64,000 bases of DNA, taken from JBMDXB01 sp048594975. Lineage in GTDB: Bacteria; Acidobacteriota; Vicinamibacteria; Vicinamibacterales; 2-12-FULL-66-21. The notes under the pieces were generated by a model. It did not search any database, was not told the origin of the DNA, and saw nothing but the letters and a program-made list of their open reading frames with translations. The translations under genes were made by a program, and so were the position numbers. Within the stretch, counting starts at the first letter, position 1, and each line of letters opens with the position of its first letter. Positions 45,485 to 53,028 of the stretch are shown one piece after another. The stretch is taken from positions 62,001 through 126,000 of the forward strand of contig JBMDXQ010000145.1 in assembly GCA_048594975.1 (NCBI GenBank), given 5' to 3'.

Positions 45485-46740
45485 CAGGGCGTCGGCGCAG
45501 CCGCCTCACGCGACGAGGCGTGGACCAGGATCGCGGCGGCGACCGCGGCGGTGGCGGCATTGGCTGGCGTCGTCAGGCCGGTCTCGAGCAGGCTCTGGAC
45601 GGCGACGCCGAACAGGCCGCTCGCCGCGCCCGCTCGGATCCAGAAAATCGGGGTGTCGTCCGAAGCGAGCCGCCGGGACGCGCCGCGAAGCAGCGCCGCC
45701 AGCGCGCCGGCCAGCGGGATTGCCACCAGCAGTCCACCTTCGGAGAGCACCTGCAGGTAGTGGTTGTGCGCCTGGTTGAAGATCACGCCCGCCAGGTCAC
45801 GCTGGTACACGGCCATCGACGTTTGATACGTGCCGAGGCCGGTGCCCGTCAACCAGAAATCCCGGACGACCGCCATCGTATCCCGCCAGATCGCGGCCCG
45901 GCCGGCGACGCTGGCGCCGGCGCTGGCCAGGCGTCCCGTCACGAGCGATGCGTCCATGCCCCACAGGACGATCGCGACCGATGCCATCGTGCCGCCGGCA
46001 ATCAGGATCGCCGGGCGCGCCAGCCGGCGCGGCGCGGCGACGAGCCGCCCGCGCGCCAGCAGCGCCGCCACCGCGGCCGCGGCCACCATCCCGATGACGG
46101 CGGACCTCGACAACGAGACGACCGTCGCGGCCATCAGCAGAACGGCCGCGCCAAGCAGCAGCCCGCCGCGCAGATCGAGGGCATCCAACAGGCGGCGCTG
46201 CCAGGGCGTTCCCGCTCGCGGGCCATGGTGCGCCGTGGCGTGCGCCATCACGTAGCCGGCACACAGCGGTGCGACGAGGATGGCCCACGTGCCGAAGTGG
46301 TTGCGGTTGACGAAGGGGCCGAACGGAGCAGGCCCCTGATCGAGTGGCCGCCACGTCCAGTACATCAGGCCGCGCGCCGTGGCGTCCTGCGCGACGGCGA
46401 CGATCGACAGCGTCAGGCCGCTGCAGGCCAGCACGCGCACCACGAGGCGCAAGCCGCCGGCAGCGAAGATGTGCCGCGCGCAGACAAACAGCACCAGCGC
46501 GCCGCCGAACAGCAGCACGGCCGCGGCCGTCGCGTCGGCATCGATGGTCAGGGGCAGCGACCCGCGCGCGGGCGTCAGGCTCAGCGCCGTCCCCACGCGT
46601 TCGGCGGCGGGGGAAACCGCGGTGCGCAGTAGCGGCGGGAAGGGCACCAGCTGCAGCGCGGCGGTACCGGCGGCGAGTGCCAGCCAGCGATCGAGTGCCG
46701 GCGCCGGACCGCGCCCCAGGACCGCCGGCCGGTACAGCAC
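45484..46740 (-). CDS. O-antigen ligase-like membrane protein, start uncertain
   Basis: 418 residues from the GTG at 46740, with about ten membrane segments. Family landmarks are the periplasmic loop with GPFVNRNHFGTWAILVAPL, VVSLSRSAVIGM, and the C-terminal DFWLTGTGLGTYQTSM ... FNQAHNHYLQVLSEGG, which includes the conserved His of WaaL-type ligases. The in-frame sequence upstream to about 46860 continues as another clear hydrophobic helix (AAVVAALLAWTAFAFGG), but no ATG, GTG or TTG is there; a CTG is at 46821-46819. The true start therefore probably lies upstream of 46740 and may be non-standard. Likely role: EPS polymerisation or ligation. Confidence 0.82.
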   Translation of the reverse strand: MLYRPAVLGRGPAPALDRWLALAAGTAALQLVPFPPLLRTAVSPAAERVGTALSLTPARGSLPLTIDADATAAAVLLFGGALVLFVCARHIFAAGGLRLVVRVLACSGLTLSIVAVAQDATARGLMYWTWRPLDQGPAPFGPFVNRNHFGTWAILVAPLCAGYVMAHATAHHGPRAGTPWQRRLLDALDLRGGLLLGAAVLLMAATVVSLSRSAVIGMVAAAAVAALLARGRLVAAPRRLARPAILIAGGTMASVAIVLWGMDASLVTGRLASAGASVAGRAAIWRDTMAVVRDFWLTGTGLGTYQTSMAVYQRDLAGVIFNQAHNHYLQVLSEGGLLVAIPLAGALAALLRGASRRLASDDTPIFWIRAGAASGLFGVAVQSLLETGLTTPANAATAAVAAAILVHASSREAAAPTP

Positions 46741-46864
46741 GACGAGCGCGACACAGGCGAACGCCGGGATGGCGAGGTGGCGTGGGTAGGTTCCGCCGAA
46801 GGCGAACGCCGTCCAGGCCAGTAGCGCGGCGACGACGGCCGCCCCCGCCGCTGACCCGGGGCGG

Positions 46865-49132
46865 CTACGCGGAAACCTGGTTCTGACCGTAGTAGCTCTT
46901 GTACTGATACCCGTAGTATCGGGCGTAGTAGTACTTGTTCCGATCCAGGTCGACCCGGTTGAGGACGGCGCCGATCCCGCGCAGGCGCCCGGCCCGCAAC
47001 GTCTCGAGGGCCCGCTCCGCGTGCACCCGTCGGGTCATCTCCGATCCGATCACGAACACCATGCCGCCGAGCCTCGGCGCGAGGACGGCCGCGTCGGTGA
47101 CCGCCAGCACCGGCGGGGTGTCGATGACCACCCACTCGAACGGGCCGGTGGCGAGGTTGGCGAGCAGCTGGTTCATCCGATCGGACCCGAGCAGCTCCGA
47201 CGGGTTCGGCGGCGTCGGCCCGGCCGTAATGACGAACAGGTTCGGCTCGCGGGTGCGCTGCACGACGTCGCGCACGCGCGACTGGCCGACGAGCAGGTGC
47301 GAGAGCCCGCGCACGTTGGGCAGGCCGACCGTCCGGTGAAGCGCCGGCCGCCGCATGTCGGCGTCGATGAGCAGCACGCGCGAGCCGGCCAGCGCCAGGG
47401 CGAGCGAGATGTTGCAGGCGGTCGTCGTTTTGCCTTCGAGCGGCTGGCTGCTCGTCACGCCGATGATACGCGCCTGTTCGCTCGAGCTGGTGAACACGAG
47501 CGACGTCCGCAGCGACCGGAACGCCTCGCCGAAGTCGTGCGGGACCGTCTCGGTGAGCAGCGGCACGCGGCCGCCGCGTACCGAGGGGAGCAGTCCGAGC
47601 AGCGGCAGCCCCAGCCGCCGGGTGACGTCGTCCGGCGTCTTCACCGTGTCGTCCAGGTACTCGAGGCCGAACACGAGCCCCAGTGCCATTGTGAGTCCTG
47701 CCAGAATCGCGGTGATCAGGTCGCGCCGCGTGTCCGGCGTGATCGGCACTGCCGGCGGTTGCGCCCGATCCATCAGCTTCACGTTGTTGGCCTTGCTGTT
47801 GGCCGCGATCTGCACCTTCTGGTATTCGGTGATCAGCGACTTGTGCAGCTCGCGGCTCGCGTCGGCCTGGCGCTTGAGCCCGTTGTACTCCGCCGCTTTC
47901 TTGTCGAGCGCCGCGACGCTGGCGGTCTGCGCCTGGAAGGTGTGCGCGAGCTGTCCCTCCTGGTGCCGCGCGCTCTCGTAGGCGCTTCGGTAGCGCTCCT
48001 TCGCGCGGAACCGCGCCGCGACGAGCTCCTGCTGCGCGTTCTCGAGGCTCACCTTCAGCTTGCGCATGGTTTCGTGGTTCTCGCCGTAGCGCTGTCCGAG
48101 CTGTGACTGCTCGGCGAGCAGGCGGTTCAGCTCGCCGCGCGCCTTGACCACGTCTTCCGCCATGCCGATGAGCGGGATGAGGTCGGCCGAGTCGTCGCCC
48201 GGCTTCGCTCCGGCGACCTGGTTCCACTGGTTCGACGCGCTGCGCAGCGCCGCCTGCGCGCTCAGCCACTGGGTATTGAGCTCGTTCAGGCGCGTGACCA
48301 CGACGTTGGTGCGATCCTCGAGCGACTGCGCGTTCCGGTCCTCCCGGTAGCGGGCGAGAGCGTCTTCCGCCTCGCGCGCGCGCTGGTCGGCGCTCGCCAG
48401 CTCCTTCTCGATCCACCGCAGCGTGTTCGTGGTCGCTTCCAGCCGGTTCTCCAGGTTCTGTGCGACGTACTCCTCGGCAATGGTGTTGGCGGCAAGCGCC
48501 GCGAACTGCGGATCGTGATGCCGGTAGACGATGTTGACGAGCAGCGACGCCTCGACCGGCACGATCGTGACGCGGCTCATGAGCGCAGTGATCACCGTCT
48601 CTTCCCGCGACGCCGGCGCCTGCGCCACAGCCGGGTCCGGCGTCCCGCCCGGACGGGAGAACAGGCCGCGTACCCACACGGTCAGGCCGCTGCGCGCCTG
48701 CCGCAGCAGCGACAGCGGGTCGCGCCCCACCGGGCCGCTGCCGCTGAACAGCGGGTGATCGACCAGCTTCAGCCGCCGGACGACGCGCCGCCCGACCTCG
48801 CGGCTGCGCATCACCTGGTACTGCGTCGTGTAGTACGCCTCGATCGCCTGGTAGTTCAGCGGGTCGGTCACGCCGATCGCGCCGATGGACGTCGACCGCT
48901 CGTCGCTGATCTCCACCTGGGCCGACGTCTGGTAGATCGGGATCGTCGAGTACGACTGCACCATCATGATCCCGAACACGAGCAGGAATGCGGTCGCGGC
49001 GATGCGGCGGTGCTTGAAAACGGCGTTGAGGCGATCCAGCAGGTGAACGGGCTGGCCGGAGGCCGGCAGCGGCACCCCGGGCGGCGTTTCCGTGGCACCC
49101 ACCGCCGCTCGCATCTCCTGGGTATCGAACAT
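46865..49132 (-). CDS. Polysaccharide co-polymerase and tyrosine autokinase (Wzc/ExoP type)
   Basis: 755 residues. N-terminal Wzz domain with a membrane helix at about 45-62, a long periplasmic coiled-coil region (about 220-460), a second membrane helix at about 472-490, then a bacterial tyrosine kinase domain: Walker A SSQPLEGKTTT (561-571), Walker A' VLLIDADMRRP (586-596), Walker B WVVIDTPP (667-674). The C-terminus is a Tyr cluster, nine Tyr between 734 and 748, the usual autophosphorylation site. It would set chain length and couple polymerisation to export. It follows the small secreted protein gene after 27 bases. Confidence 0.93.
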   Translation of the reverse strand: MFDTQEMRAAVGATETPPGVPLPASGQPVHLLDRLNAVFKHRRIAATAFLLVFGIMMVQSYSTIPIYQTSAQVEISDERSTSIGAIGVTDPLNYQAIEAYYTTQYQVMRSREVGRRVVRRLKLVDHPLFSGSGPVGRDPLSLLRQARSGLTVWVRGLFSRPGGTPDPAVAQAPASREETVITALMSRVTIVPVEASLLVNIVYRHHDPQFAALAANTIAEEYVAQNLENRLEATTNTLRWIEKELASADQRAREAEDALARYREDRNAQSLEDRTNVVVTRLNELNTQWLSAQAALRSASNQWNQVAGAKPGDDSADLIPLIGMAEDVVKARGELNRLLAEQSQLGQRYGENHETMRKLKVSLENAQQELVAARFRAKERYRSAYESARHQEGQLAHTFQAQTASVAALDKKAAEYNGLKRQADASRELHKSLITEYQKVQIAANSKANNVKLMDRAQPPAVPITPDTRRDLITAILAGLTMALGLVFGLEYLDDTVKTPDDVTRRLGLPLLGLLPSVRGGRVPLLTETVPHDFGEAFRSLRTSLVFTSSSEQARIIGVTSSQPLEGKTTTACNISLALALAGSRVLLIDADMRRPALHRTVGLPNVRGLSHLLVGQSRVRDVVQRTREPNLFVITAGPTPPNPSELLGSDRMNQLLANLATGPFEWVVIDTPPVLAVTDAAVLAPRLGGMVFVIGSEMTRRVHAERALETLRAGRLRGIGAVLNRVDLDRNKYYYARYYGYQYKSYYGQNQVSA

Positions 49133-49159
49133 GTGGTCCTGTCTGCGGGCGGAACGCCG

Positions 49160-49705
49160 CTACCGCTGTGCGCTCACGGGACGGACCGCCTCCGGCGCAA
49201 TCGCGGTGATACCGGCCAGGGCCGCCGCGGAAACCGCGGCCGCGCCGGCGCTGCTGAAGAACTCGGCGTACCACGGCACCTTCACGCGGAGCCTGACGAA
49301 CGTGGCGACCGTCTCGCCGGGCGCGATCGTGAACGGCTGGCCGAGCGCCAGGACCCCACCGCTCTCCGAGACCAGCTCGACGAGATACGATCCGCTCTCG
49401 ACGCTCGCGAACGTGAACCGGCCGTCCTCGCCGCCGACCGTGGTCGCCTCGACGCGCCCGGTCTGCAGGTTCCGCAGCCGAAGCCGCGCGTTCGGGATGG
49501 GAGAATTGTCGGCGTACCACGCGGCGCCGAGAATCGACGTCCCACGCCGCGCCGCGGCGCTCGTGGCGTCCGCCTTCGCCGGCGGTGCCGCGTCGGCATG
49601 GCGCCGCGCCGGCGGGTCCGTCCGCGGAGCGGCGGCCGCGATGAGCGTGCCGAGCAGCAGGCAGACCATCGGCCAGCCGACCGACCGGGATGCGCGAGTC
49701 CTCAT
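49160..49705 (-). CDS. Secreted protein with carboxypeptidase-regulatory-like (beta-sandwich) domain
   Basis: 181 residues. The signal peptide is SVGWPMVCLLLGTLIAAAA. The central domain (about 58-140) reads RLRLRNLQTGRVEATTVGGEDGRFTFASVESGSYLVELV, the pattern of the carboxypeptidase regulatory/CNA-B-like beta sandwich often found in cell-surface proteins. A C-terminal Ala-rich hydrophobic segment (SSAGAAAVSAAALAGITAIA) may anchor it. The ATG at 49705 was chosen because it begins the signal peptide. It heads the minus-strand EPS operon and follows a long leader region. Confidence 0.75.
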   Translation of the reverse strand: MRTRASRSVGWPMVCLLLGTLIAAAAPRTDPPARRHADAAPPAKADATSAAARRGTSILGAAWYADNSPIPNARLRLRNLQTGRVEATTVGGEDGRFTFASVESGSYLVELVSESGGVLALGQPFTIAPGETVATFVRLRVKVPWYAEFFSSAGAAAVSAAALAGITAIAPEAVRPVSAQR

Positions 49706-50193
49706 GGAGATACCCGTCTTATCGGTTCCCCGGGCGGGAACCCTACGACCAGCGCAATTTTGAAGCCGTGTGTGTCCCGGCATCGTACCGGCTCGACGCC
49801 ATGGGACAACCGGAGTGGCCAGCGGAAGCCTCGGCAGCCCCGGGCTTCTCTGCAAGGCGGTAAACCCGTAGAGCCAAAGTACTTAATGACCATCGCCGCA
49901 CGGGCGCCCGGGACGCCAGTCGAACCATGTACCGCGCGGTCGACGCACGGCGTCTTCACAGGCGTTCCGGGCGCGGCCCGGAGGCCCGCGACGCTCATCC
50001 ACCCGCGGTTCAGAACCGTGATCGATATTGCAGTGCTGTTATCAGCCGGCCCAACGCTGCCACGAGGCCGGACGGCGCTGCGCGGCGGCCGCGGCAATCC
50101 GGTGCGAATCTCGCCAGCCACGCCTGTCTGCAGCGGGCTCCAGCCGAGGCGCGCCGGCCGCACCATTTTGTGGCCGGGAGTTACAATTCGCGC
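49706..50193. other. 488-base divergent intergenic region between the wzc operon and the lasso cluster
   Basis: No gene is convincing here. An AT-richer patch lies at 49862-49895 (around GGTAAACCCGTAGAGCC and AAAGTACTTAATGACC). A hairpin at 49773-49808 pairs TGTCCCGGC with GCC-AT-GGGACA. On the minus strand these would fall in a leader of up to about 200 bases ahead of the EPS operon and could form a regulatory RNA; I found no match to a riboswitch class I know. The plus-strand -10 box for the lasso operon is at the right end. Confidence 0.45.
50182..50187 (+). promoter_or_regulatory. Candidate -10 box (TACAAT) of the lasso operon
   Basis: TACAAT lies 6 bases ahead of the ATG at 50194, and there is no ribosome binding site between them. 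A transcript starting 6-7 bases after this box would start at or next to the start codon, that is, be leaderless. No good -35 hexamer is seen. Confidence 0.4.
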
Positions 50194-50472
50194 ATGGCCG
50201 TCACGCTGGAGTCCCGTGTGTCAATTTCCGACGACGCGGTTTTCCGCGAGCTCGAGGGGGAGGCGGTGATCGTTCATCTCGACTCCGGGACGTACTACGG
50301 CCTCGATCCCGTCGGGACCCGACTGTGGCAGCTGATCGACACGCACGGGCGACTGCAGCGTGCATTCGACGCGGCGCTCGAGGAGTTCGATGTCGAACCG
50401 GAACGGCTGCAACACGATCTGCTCCAGCTCGTGTCCGAGCTCGCGCGCCACAGGCTCGTCGAGGTACGGTGA
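50194..50472 (+). CDS. Lasso-peptide leader-binding protein (B1, PqqD-like RRE)
   Basis: 92 residues, typical for stand-alone PqqD-like RiPP recognition elements. The signature is complete: VSISDDAVFRELEGEAVIVHLDSGTYYGLDPVGTRLW (about 9-45), then helices ending in LVSELARHRLVEVR. In lasso biosynthesis this protein binds the precursor leader and presents it to the leader peptidase. The ATG at 50194 starts immediately before the conserved part. Its stop overlaps the B2 start (TGATG), which fits the B1-B2-C order of lasso operons. Confidence 0.9.
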   Translation: MAVTLESRVSISDDAVFRELEGEAVIVHLDSGTYYGLDPVGTRLWQLIDTHGRLQRAFDAALEEFDVEPERLQHDLLQLVSELARHRLVEVR

Positions 50473-50879
50473 TGGGGCGCGCGAACGCCGGGCCGCCGTT
50501 CGCGCTGCGTCTCGAAGCGTACGTGCTGGCCGTGCTCGTCCGCATCATCCTCCGCACCACGTCGCTCAAGCGCGCGGGTGCGCTGCTCGCGCGCGTGCCA
50601 CGGCGCCGCGCGGGCGGCGCCGACACCGCCGCAACCTGTCTCGGCGCAGCTTCCGAGGCCGCGGCCCGAGTCGCCCACCCGACCTGCCTCTTCGAGTCGC
50701 TGGTTGCCTTCGCGCTGCTCGCGCGGCGCGGCTACGACGTCGTGCTCCACGTCGGCGCCAGGCGCGAAGCCGGGCTGGAGGCGCACGCCTGGGTGACGAT
50801 CGCGGGTCGCCCCTGCCAGCCGGAAGCGCTCCTCGGCTACACCGAGTTCTGGCGCGTCGTGGCCGCGTCCGGACGGTGA
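50472..50879 (+). CDS. Lasso-peptide leader peptidase (B2, transglutaminase-like)
   Basis: 135 residues, the size of stand-alone B2 proteins. The catalytic cysteine lies in HPTCLFESLVAFALLARRGY (Cys72) and the histidine in GLEAHAWVTI (His105). In the McjB-type triad an Asp follows the His by about 12 residues; here that stretch reads GRPCQPEALLGYTEF with no Asp, and Glu118 is the nearest acid. It would cleave the precursor just before the core Gly. It is coupled to B1 upstream and sits 4 bases before the cyclase gene. Confidence 0.88.
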   Translation: MGRANAGPPFALRLEAYVLAVLVRIILRTTSLKRAGALLARVPRRRAGGADTAATCLGAASEAAARVAHPTCLFESLVAFALLARRGYDVVLHVGARREAGLEAHAWVTIAGRPCQPEALLGYTEFWRVVAASGR

Positions 50880-50883
50880 GCGC

Positions 50884-52752
50884 ATGAGCGGCGTTGCCGC
50901 CGTCTTGCGCGCGTCCGCCGACGCACCGGCGGAAGCGGACCTCGGGCCCATGCTCGCCGCCTCGGCGCACCGAGCGCCTCACGGGACCGCCGCATGGTCG
51001 GGTGAGGGCGTCGCGCTCGGATACCTGTCGTTCGAGACGATTCCCGGCAGCGAACCGCAACCGCTCGTCGACCCGTTGCGCGGCCTGGCGATCGTGTTCG
51101 ATGGCCGCCTCGACAATCGCGAGGAGCTGGCGACGGCGCTGGACGTGGATGCCGGGACGTCGGATTCGCGCCTGGTACTCGAGGCCTTTGCCGCCTGGGG
51201 ACCCGGGGCCGCGCCGCGTGCGCTCGGCGACTTCGCGTGGATCGCATGGGACGCGGTCCGCCGCCGGCTGGTGGCGGCGCGCGATCATCTTGGCAGCCGT
51301 CCCCTGCATTACTGCGCGCGACCCGACGTGGTCCTCTGCGCGACCGATGTGGCCCAGTTGCTGGCGCATGCCTCGACGCCCCGGGAGGCCGACCCGGATG
51401 TCGTCGCCGATTACCTCGCGCTCGACGTGCAGAACGCCGCCGCGACGCTGCTGCGCGGCGTCAACCGCGTGCCGCCCGGCCACGTGCTGGTCGTCGAGCG
51501 GGGCCGCGCGTCTCTCCGCCGGTACTGGCGCGCCGAGCCGCGCGAGACGCTGCGCCTGCGCGGCGATCGCGAGTATGCGCAGCGATGCCGCGAGCTGCTG
51601 GCGCGCAGCGTCGCCGCGCGGATGCGGAGCCGCCGTCCGGTGGCGGCGATGCTGAGCGGCGGCGTCGATTCGTCGTCGATCGTGGCGACGGCTGCGCGGC
51701 TGCAGGCGGGGCCGGGCGCGGGCATCGCGCCGTACTCGATGGTGTTTCCCGGCCGCTCGGAGGCGGACGAGCGCGCGTTCATCGAAGAGGTCGCGGCGCA
51801 CCACGGCCTGACGGCCGTGCTCGTGGAGCCCGCGCGCGTGACCGCGCGCGCCATGCGCGAGCACGCCGCGCGAACGCTCGACTGCCCAGCCTTTGCGTCC
51901 GACTTCGGCGCCCGCAGCCTGTACGACGCGATTCGCGGCCGCGGGCACGACGTCGTGCTCACCGGCGCCGGCGGCGACTACCTGTTCGGCGGCAGCGTGT
52001 TCCAGTACGCCGACCACCTCCGCGAGTTACGCGTCGCAGCCGCCGTGCGCCAGTTCCTCGCCGACCGGCACACCCAGTCGTCCGGTTGGTCCCGCCTGGC
52101 GCTGTTCCAGGCCGGCGTCTGGCCGCTCCTGCCGGGAGGGCTCAAACGCGTCCTGCGTCCCGCGGCGCGCCGCGTTGCCGGGATACGCGACCGCCCGCCG
52201 TGGTTGCGGCTTCCGCGGGCGGCGCGACCGGCGACGCCGGAGCGGCAGCGCGGCGGGAGCTTCGCGACCGAGGAAGTGACGCGCGAGCTGGGGAGCGGAC
52301 TGCACAGTCTCTTCCTCGAGGCCGGGGAGCGCGAGCTCGCCCGGGTGCCGCTCGAAGCCCGAGACCCGCTGCTCGACGTGCGCCTGGTGGAGTTCGCGCT
52401 GTCGATTCCAGAGACCCAGCGCCGCCGGGGGCCGGTGCACAAGTTGGTGCTGCGCAACGCCCTCGGGCCGGATCTCCCGCCGCGCGTCGCCACGCGGCGG
52501 ACCAAGGCCGCGTTCGGCTACGTGATCATGGAGGTGCTCGCGGCGCTCGGCGGCGCCAGCTTCCTCACCTCGATGCGCATCGCCGAGGCGGGCTGGGTCG
52601 ATGGCGCCGCGCTCGCGACGGCATACGAGCGCGCGCGGCGGCGGTTCTCCGCCGGCGACCTGCGGTACGGGAACGAGTTGCCCTGGCTCTGGATGGCAGT
52701 CGCGATCGAGTTGTGGTTCGACGCGGTGTTCGAGCGCGCGTCGCCGGGGTGA
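50884..52752 (+). CDS. Lasso-peptide cyclase (C, asparagine-synthetase-like)
   Basis: 622 residues. The N-terminal 200 residues resemble the glutaminase domain (FDGRLDNREEL, GDFAWIAWD, AARDHLGSRPLHY) but the catalytic Cys2 is replaced by Ser, so it cannot use glutamine. The C-terminal synthetase domain has the ATP-binding PP-loop LSGGVDSSS (257-265) and GAGGDYLFGG. In lasso clusters this enzyme adenylates the ring Asp/Glu side chain and closes the macrolactam with the core N-terminus. The position between B2 and a precursor gene supports that role over ordinary asparagine synthesis. Confidence 0.9.
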   Translation: MSGVAAVLRASADAPAEADLGPMLAASAHRAPHGTAAWSGEGVALGYLSFETIPGSEPQPLVDPLRGLAIVFDGRLDNREELATALDVDAGTSDSRLVLEAFAAWGPGAAPRALGDFAWIAWDAVRRRLVAARDHLGSRPLHYCARPDVVLCATDVAQLLAHASTPREADPDVVADYLALDVQNAAATLLRGVNRVPPGHVLVVERGRASLRRYWRAEPRETLRLRGDREYAQRCRELLARSVAARMRSRRPVAAMLSGGVDSSSIVATAARLQAGPGAGIAPYSMVFPGRSEADERAFIEEVAAHHGLTAVLVEPARVTARAMREHAARTLDCPAFASDFGARSLYDAIRGRGHDVVLTGAGGDYLFGGSVFQYADHLRELRVAAAVRQFLADRHTQSSGWSRLALFQAGVWPLLPGGLKRVLRPAARRVAGIRDRPPWLRLPRAARPATPERQRGGSFATEEVTRELGSGLHSLFLEAGERELARVPLEARDPLLDVRLVEFALSIPETQRRRGPVHKLVLRNALGPDLPPRVATRRTKAAFGYVIMEVLAALGGASFLTSMRIAEAGWVDGAALATAYERARRRFSAGDLRYGNELPWLWMAVAIELWFDAVFERASPG

Positions 52753-52777
52753 CGCCGGTCCGGCTGCGGGCTATGAT
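52749..52777 (+). promoter_or_regulatory. Candidate promoter for the lasso precursor gene
   Basis: GTGACG (52749-52754) and TATGAT (52772-52777) are separated by 17 bases, the optimal spacing; the -10 matches consensus at 5 of 6 and the -35 at 4 of 6 positions. It overlaps the stop of the cyclase gene and would allow the short precursor gene to be transcribed more strongly than the enzymes. Confidence 0.45.
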
Positions 52778-52838
52778 GTCAGGAGCGAGGCGCGCCGCCT
52801 CCATGTCCCGGCGGCCGCGGAGGGCTGGCGGGGGCTGC

Positions 52839-53018
52839 ATGACCGAAGAAAACGCCCGGAACGAAAGGTCCGCGCCGCAGCAGGTCCGGCCGCCGCGGCG
52901 CCCCTACACGTCCCCGCGGCTCATCGAGTACGGCTCGGTCGCCAAGCTGACCCGCGGTCAGCGCTCGGTCAACTCGGATTTCCCGAAGGCCGGTTTCCAG
53001 CGATCGCATTGCCTCTGA
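52839..53018 (+). CDS. Lasso-peptide precursor (leader + 20-residue core)
   Basis: 59 residues. The leader (1-39) contains the lasso recognition signature with exact spacing: Tyr23, Pro26, Leu28, Gly32 (YTSPRLIEYG), then five residues and the essential penultimate Thr38-Arg39. Cleavage after Arg39 gives the core GQRSVNSDFPKAGFQRSHCL. Gly1 and Asp8 of the core (Gly40, Asp47) are placed for an 8-membered macrolactam; the 12-residue tail has bulky Phe14, Gln15 and Arg16 as plug candidates. A single Cys19 means no disulfide within the peptide (class II-like). The ATG at 52839 was chosen; in-frame ATGs at 52803 and 52773 would lengthen the leader only. A GGAGGG lies 14 bases upstream. Confidence 0.85.
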   Translation: MTEENARNERSAPQQVRPPRRPYTSPRLIEYGSVAKLTRGQRSVNSDFPKAGFQRSHCL

Positions 53019-53028
53019 GCGTTCCCGT

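Noticed and set aside
46581..49520. 979-codon minus-strand frame overlapping wzc
   Set aside because: The other frame encodes an obvious Wzc protein with Walker motifs and a Tyr cluster; this one is Arg/Ala-rich shadow.
49862..49895. Class I c-di-GMP riboswitch upstream of the Wzc operon
   Set aside because: The hallmark GACGCAAAGC core and GAAA tetraloop region were not found on either strand; only loose similarity to GGGTTTACCG remains.
50884..52752. Reading the asparagine-synthetase-like gene as a housekeeping asparagine synthetase
   Set aside because: Cys2 is replaced by Ser and the gene is flanked by B1, B2 and a precursor, so a lasso cyclase is the better call.
52773..52838. Longer lasso precursor starting at ATG 52773 or 52803
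   Set aside because: These in-frame starts add only Arg/Ala-rich residues ahead of the leader and the first overlaps the likely -10 box; the start at 52839 gives a normal 39-residue leader. Not excluded.
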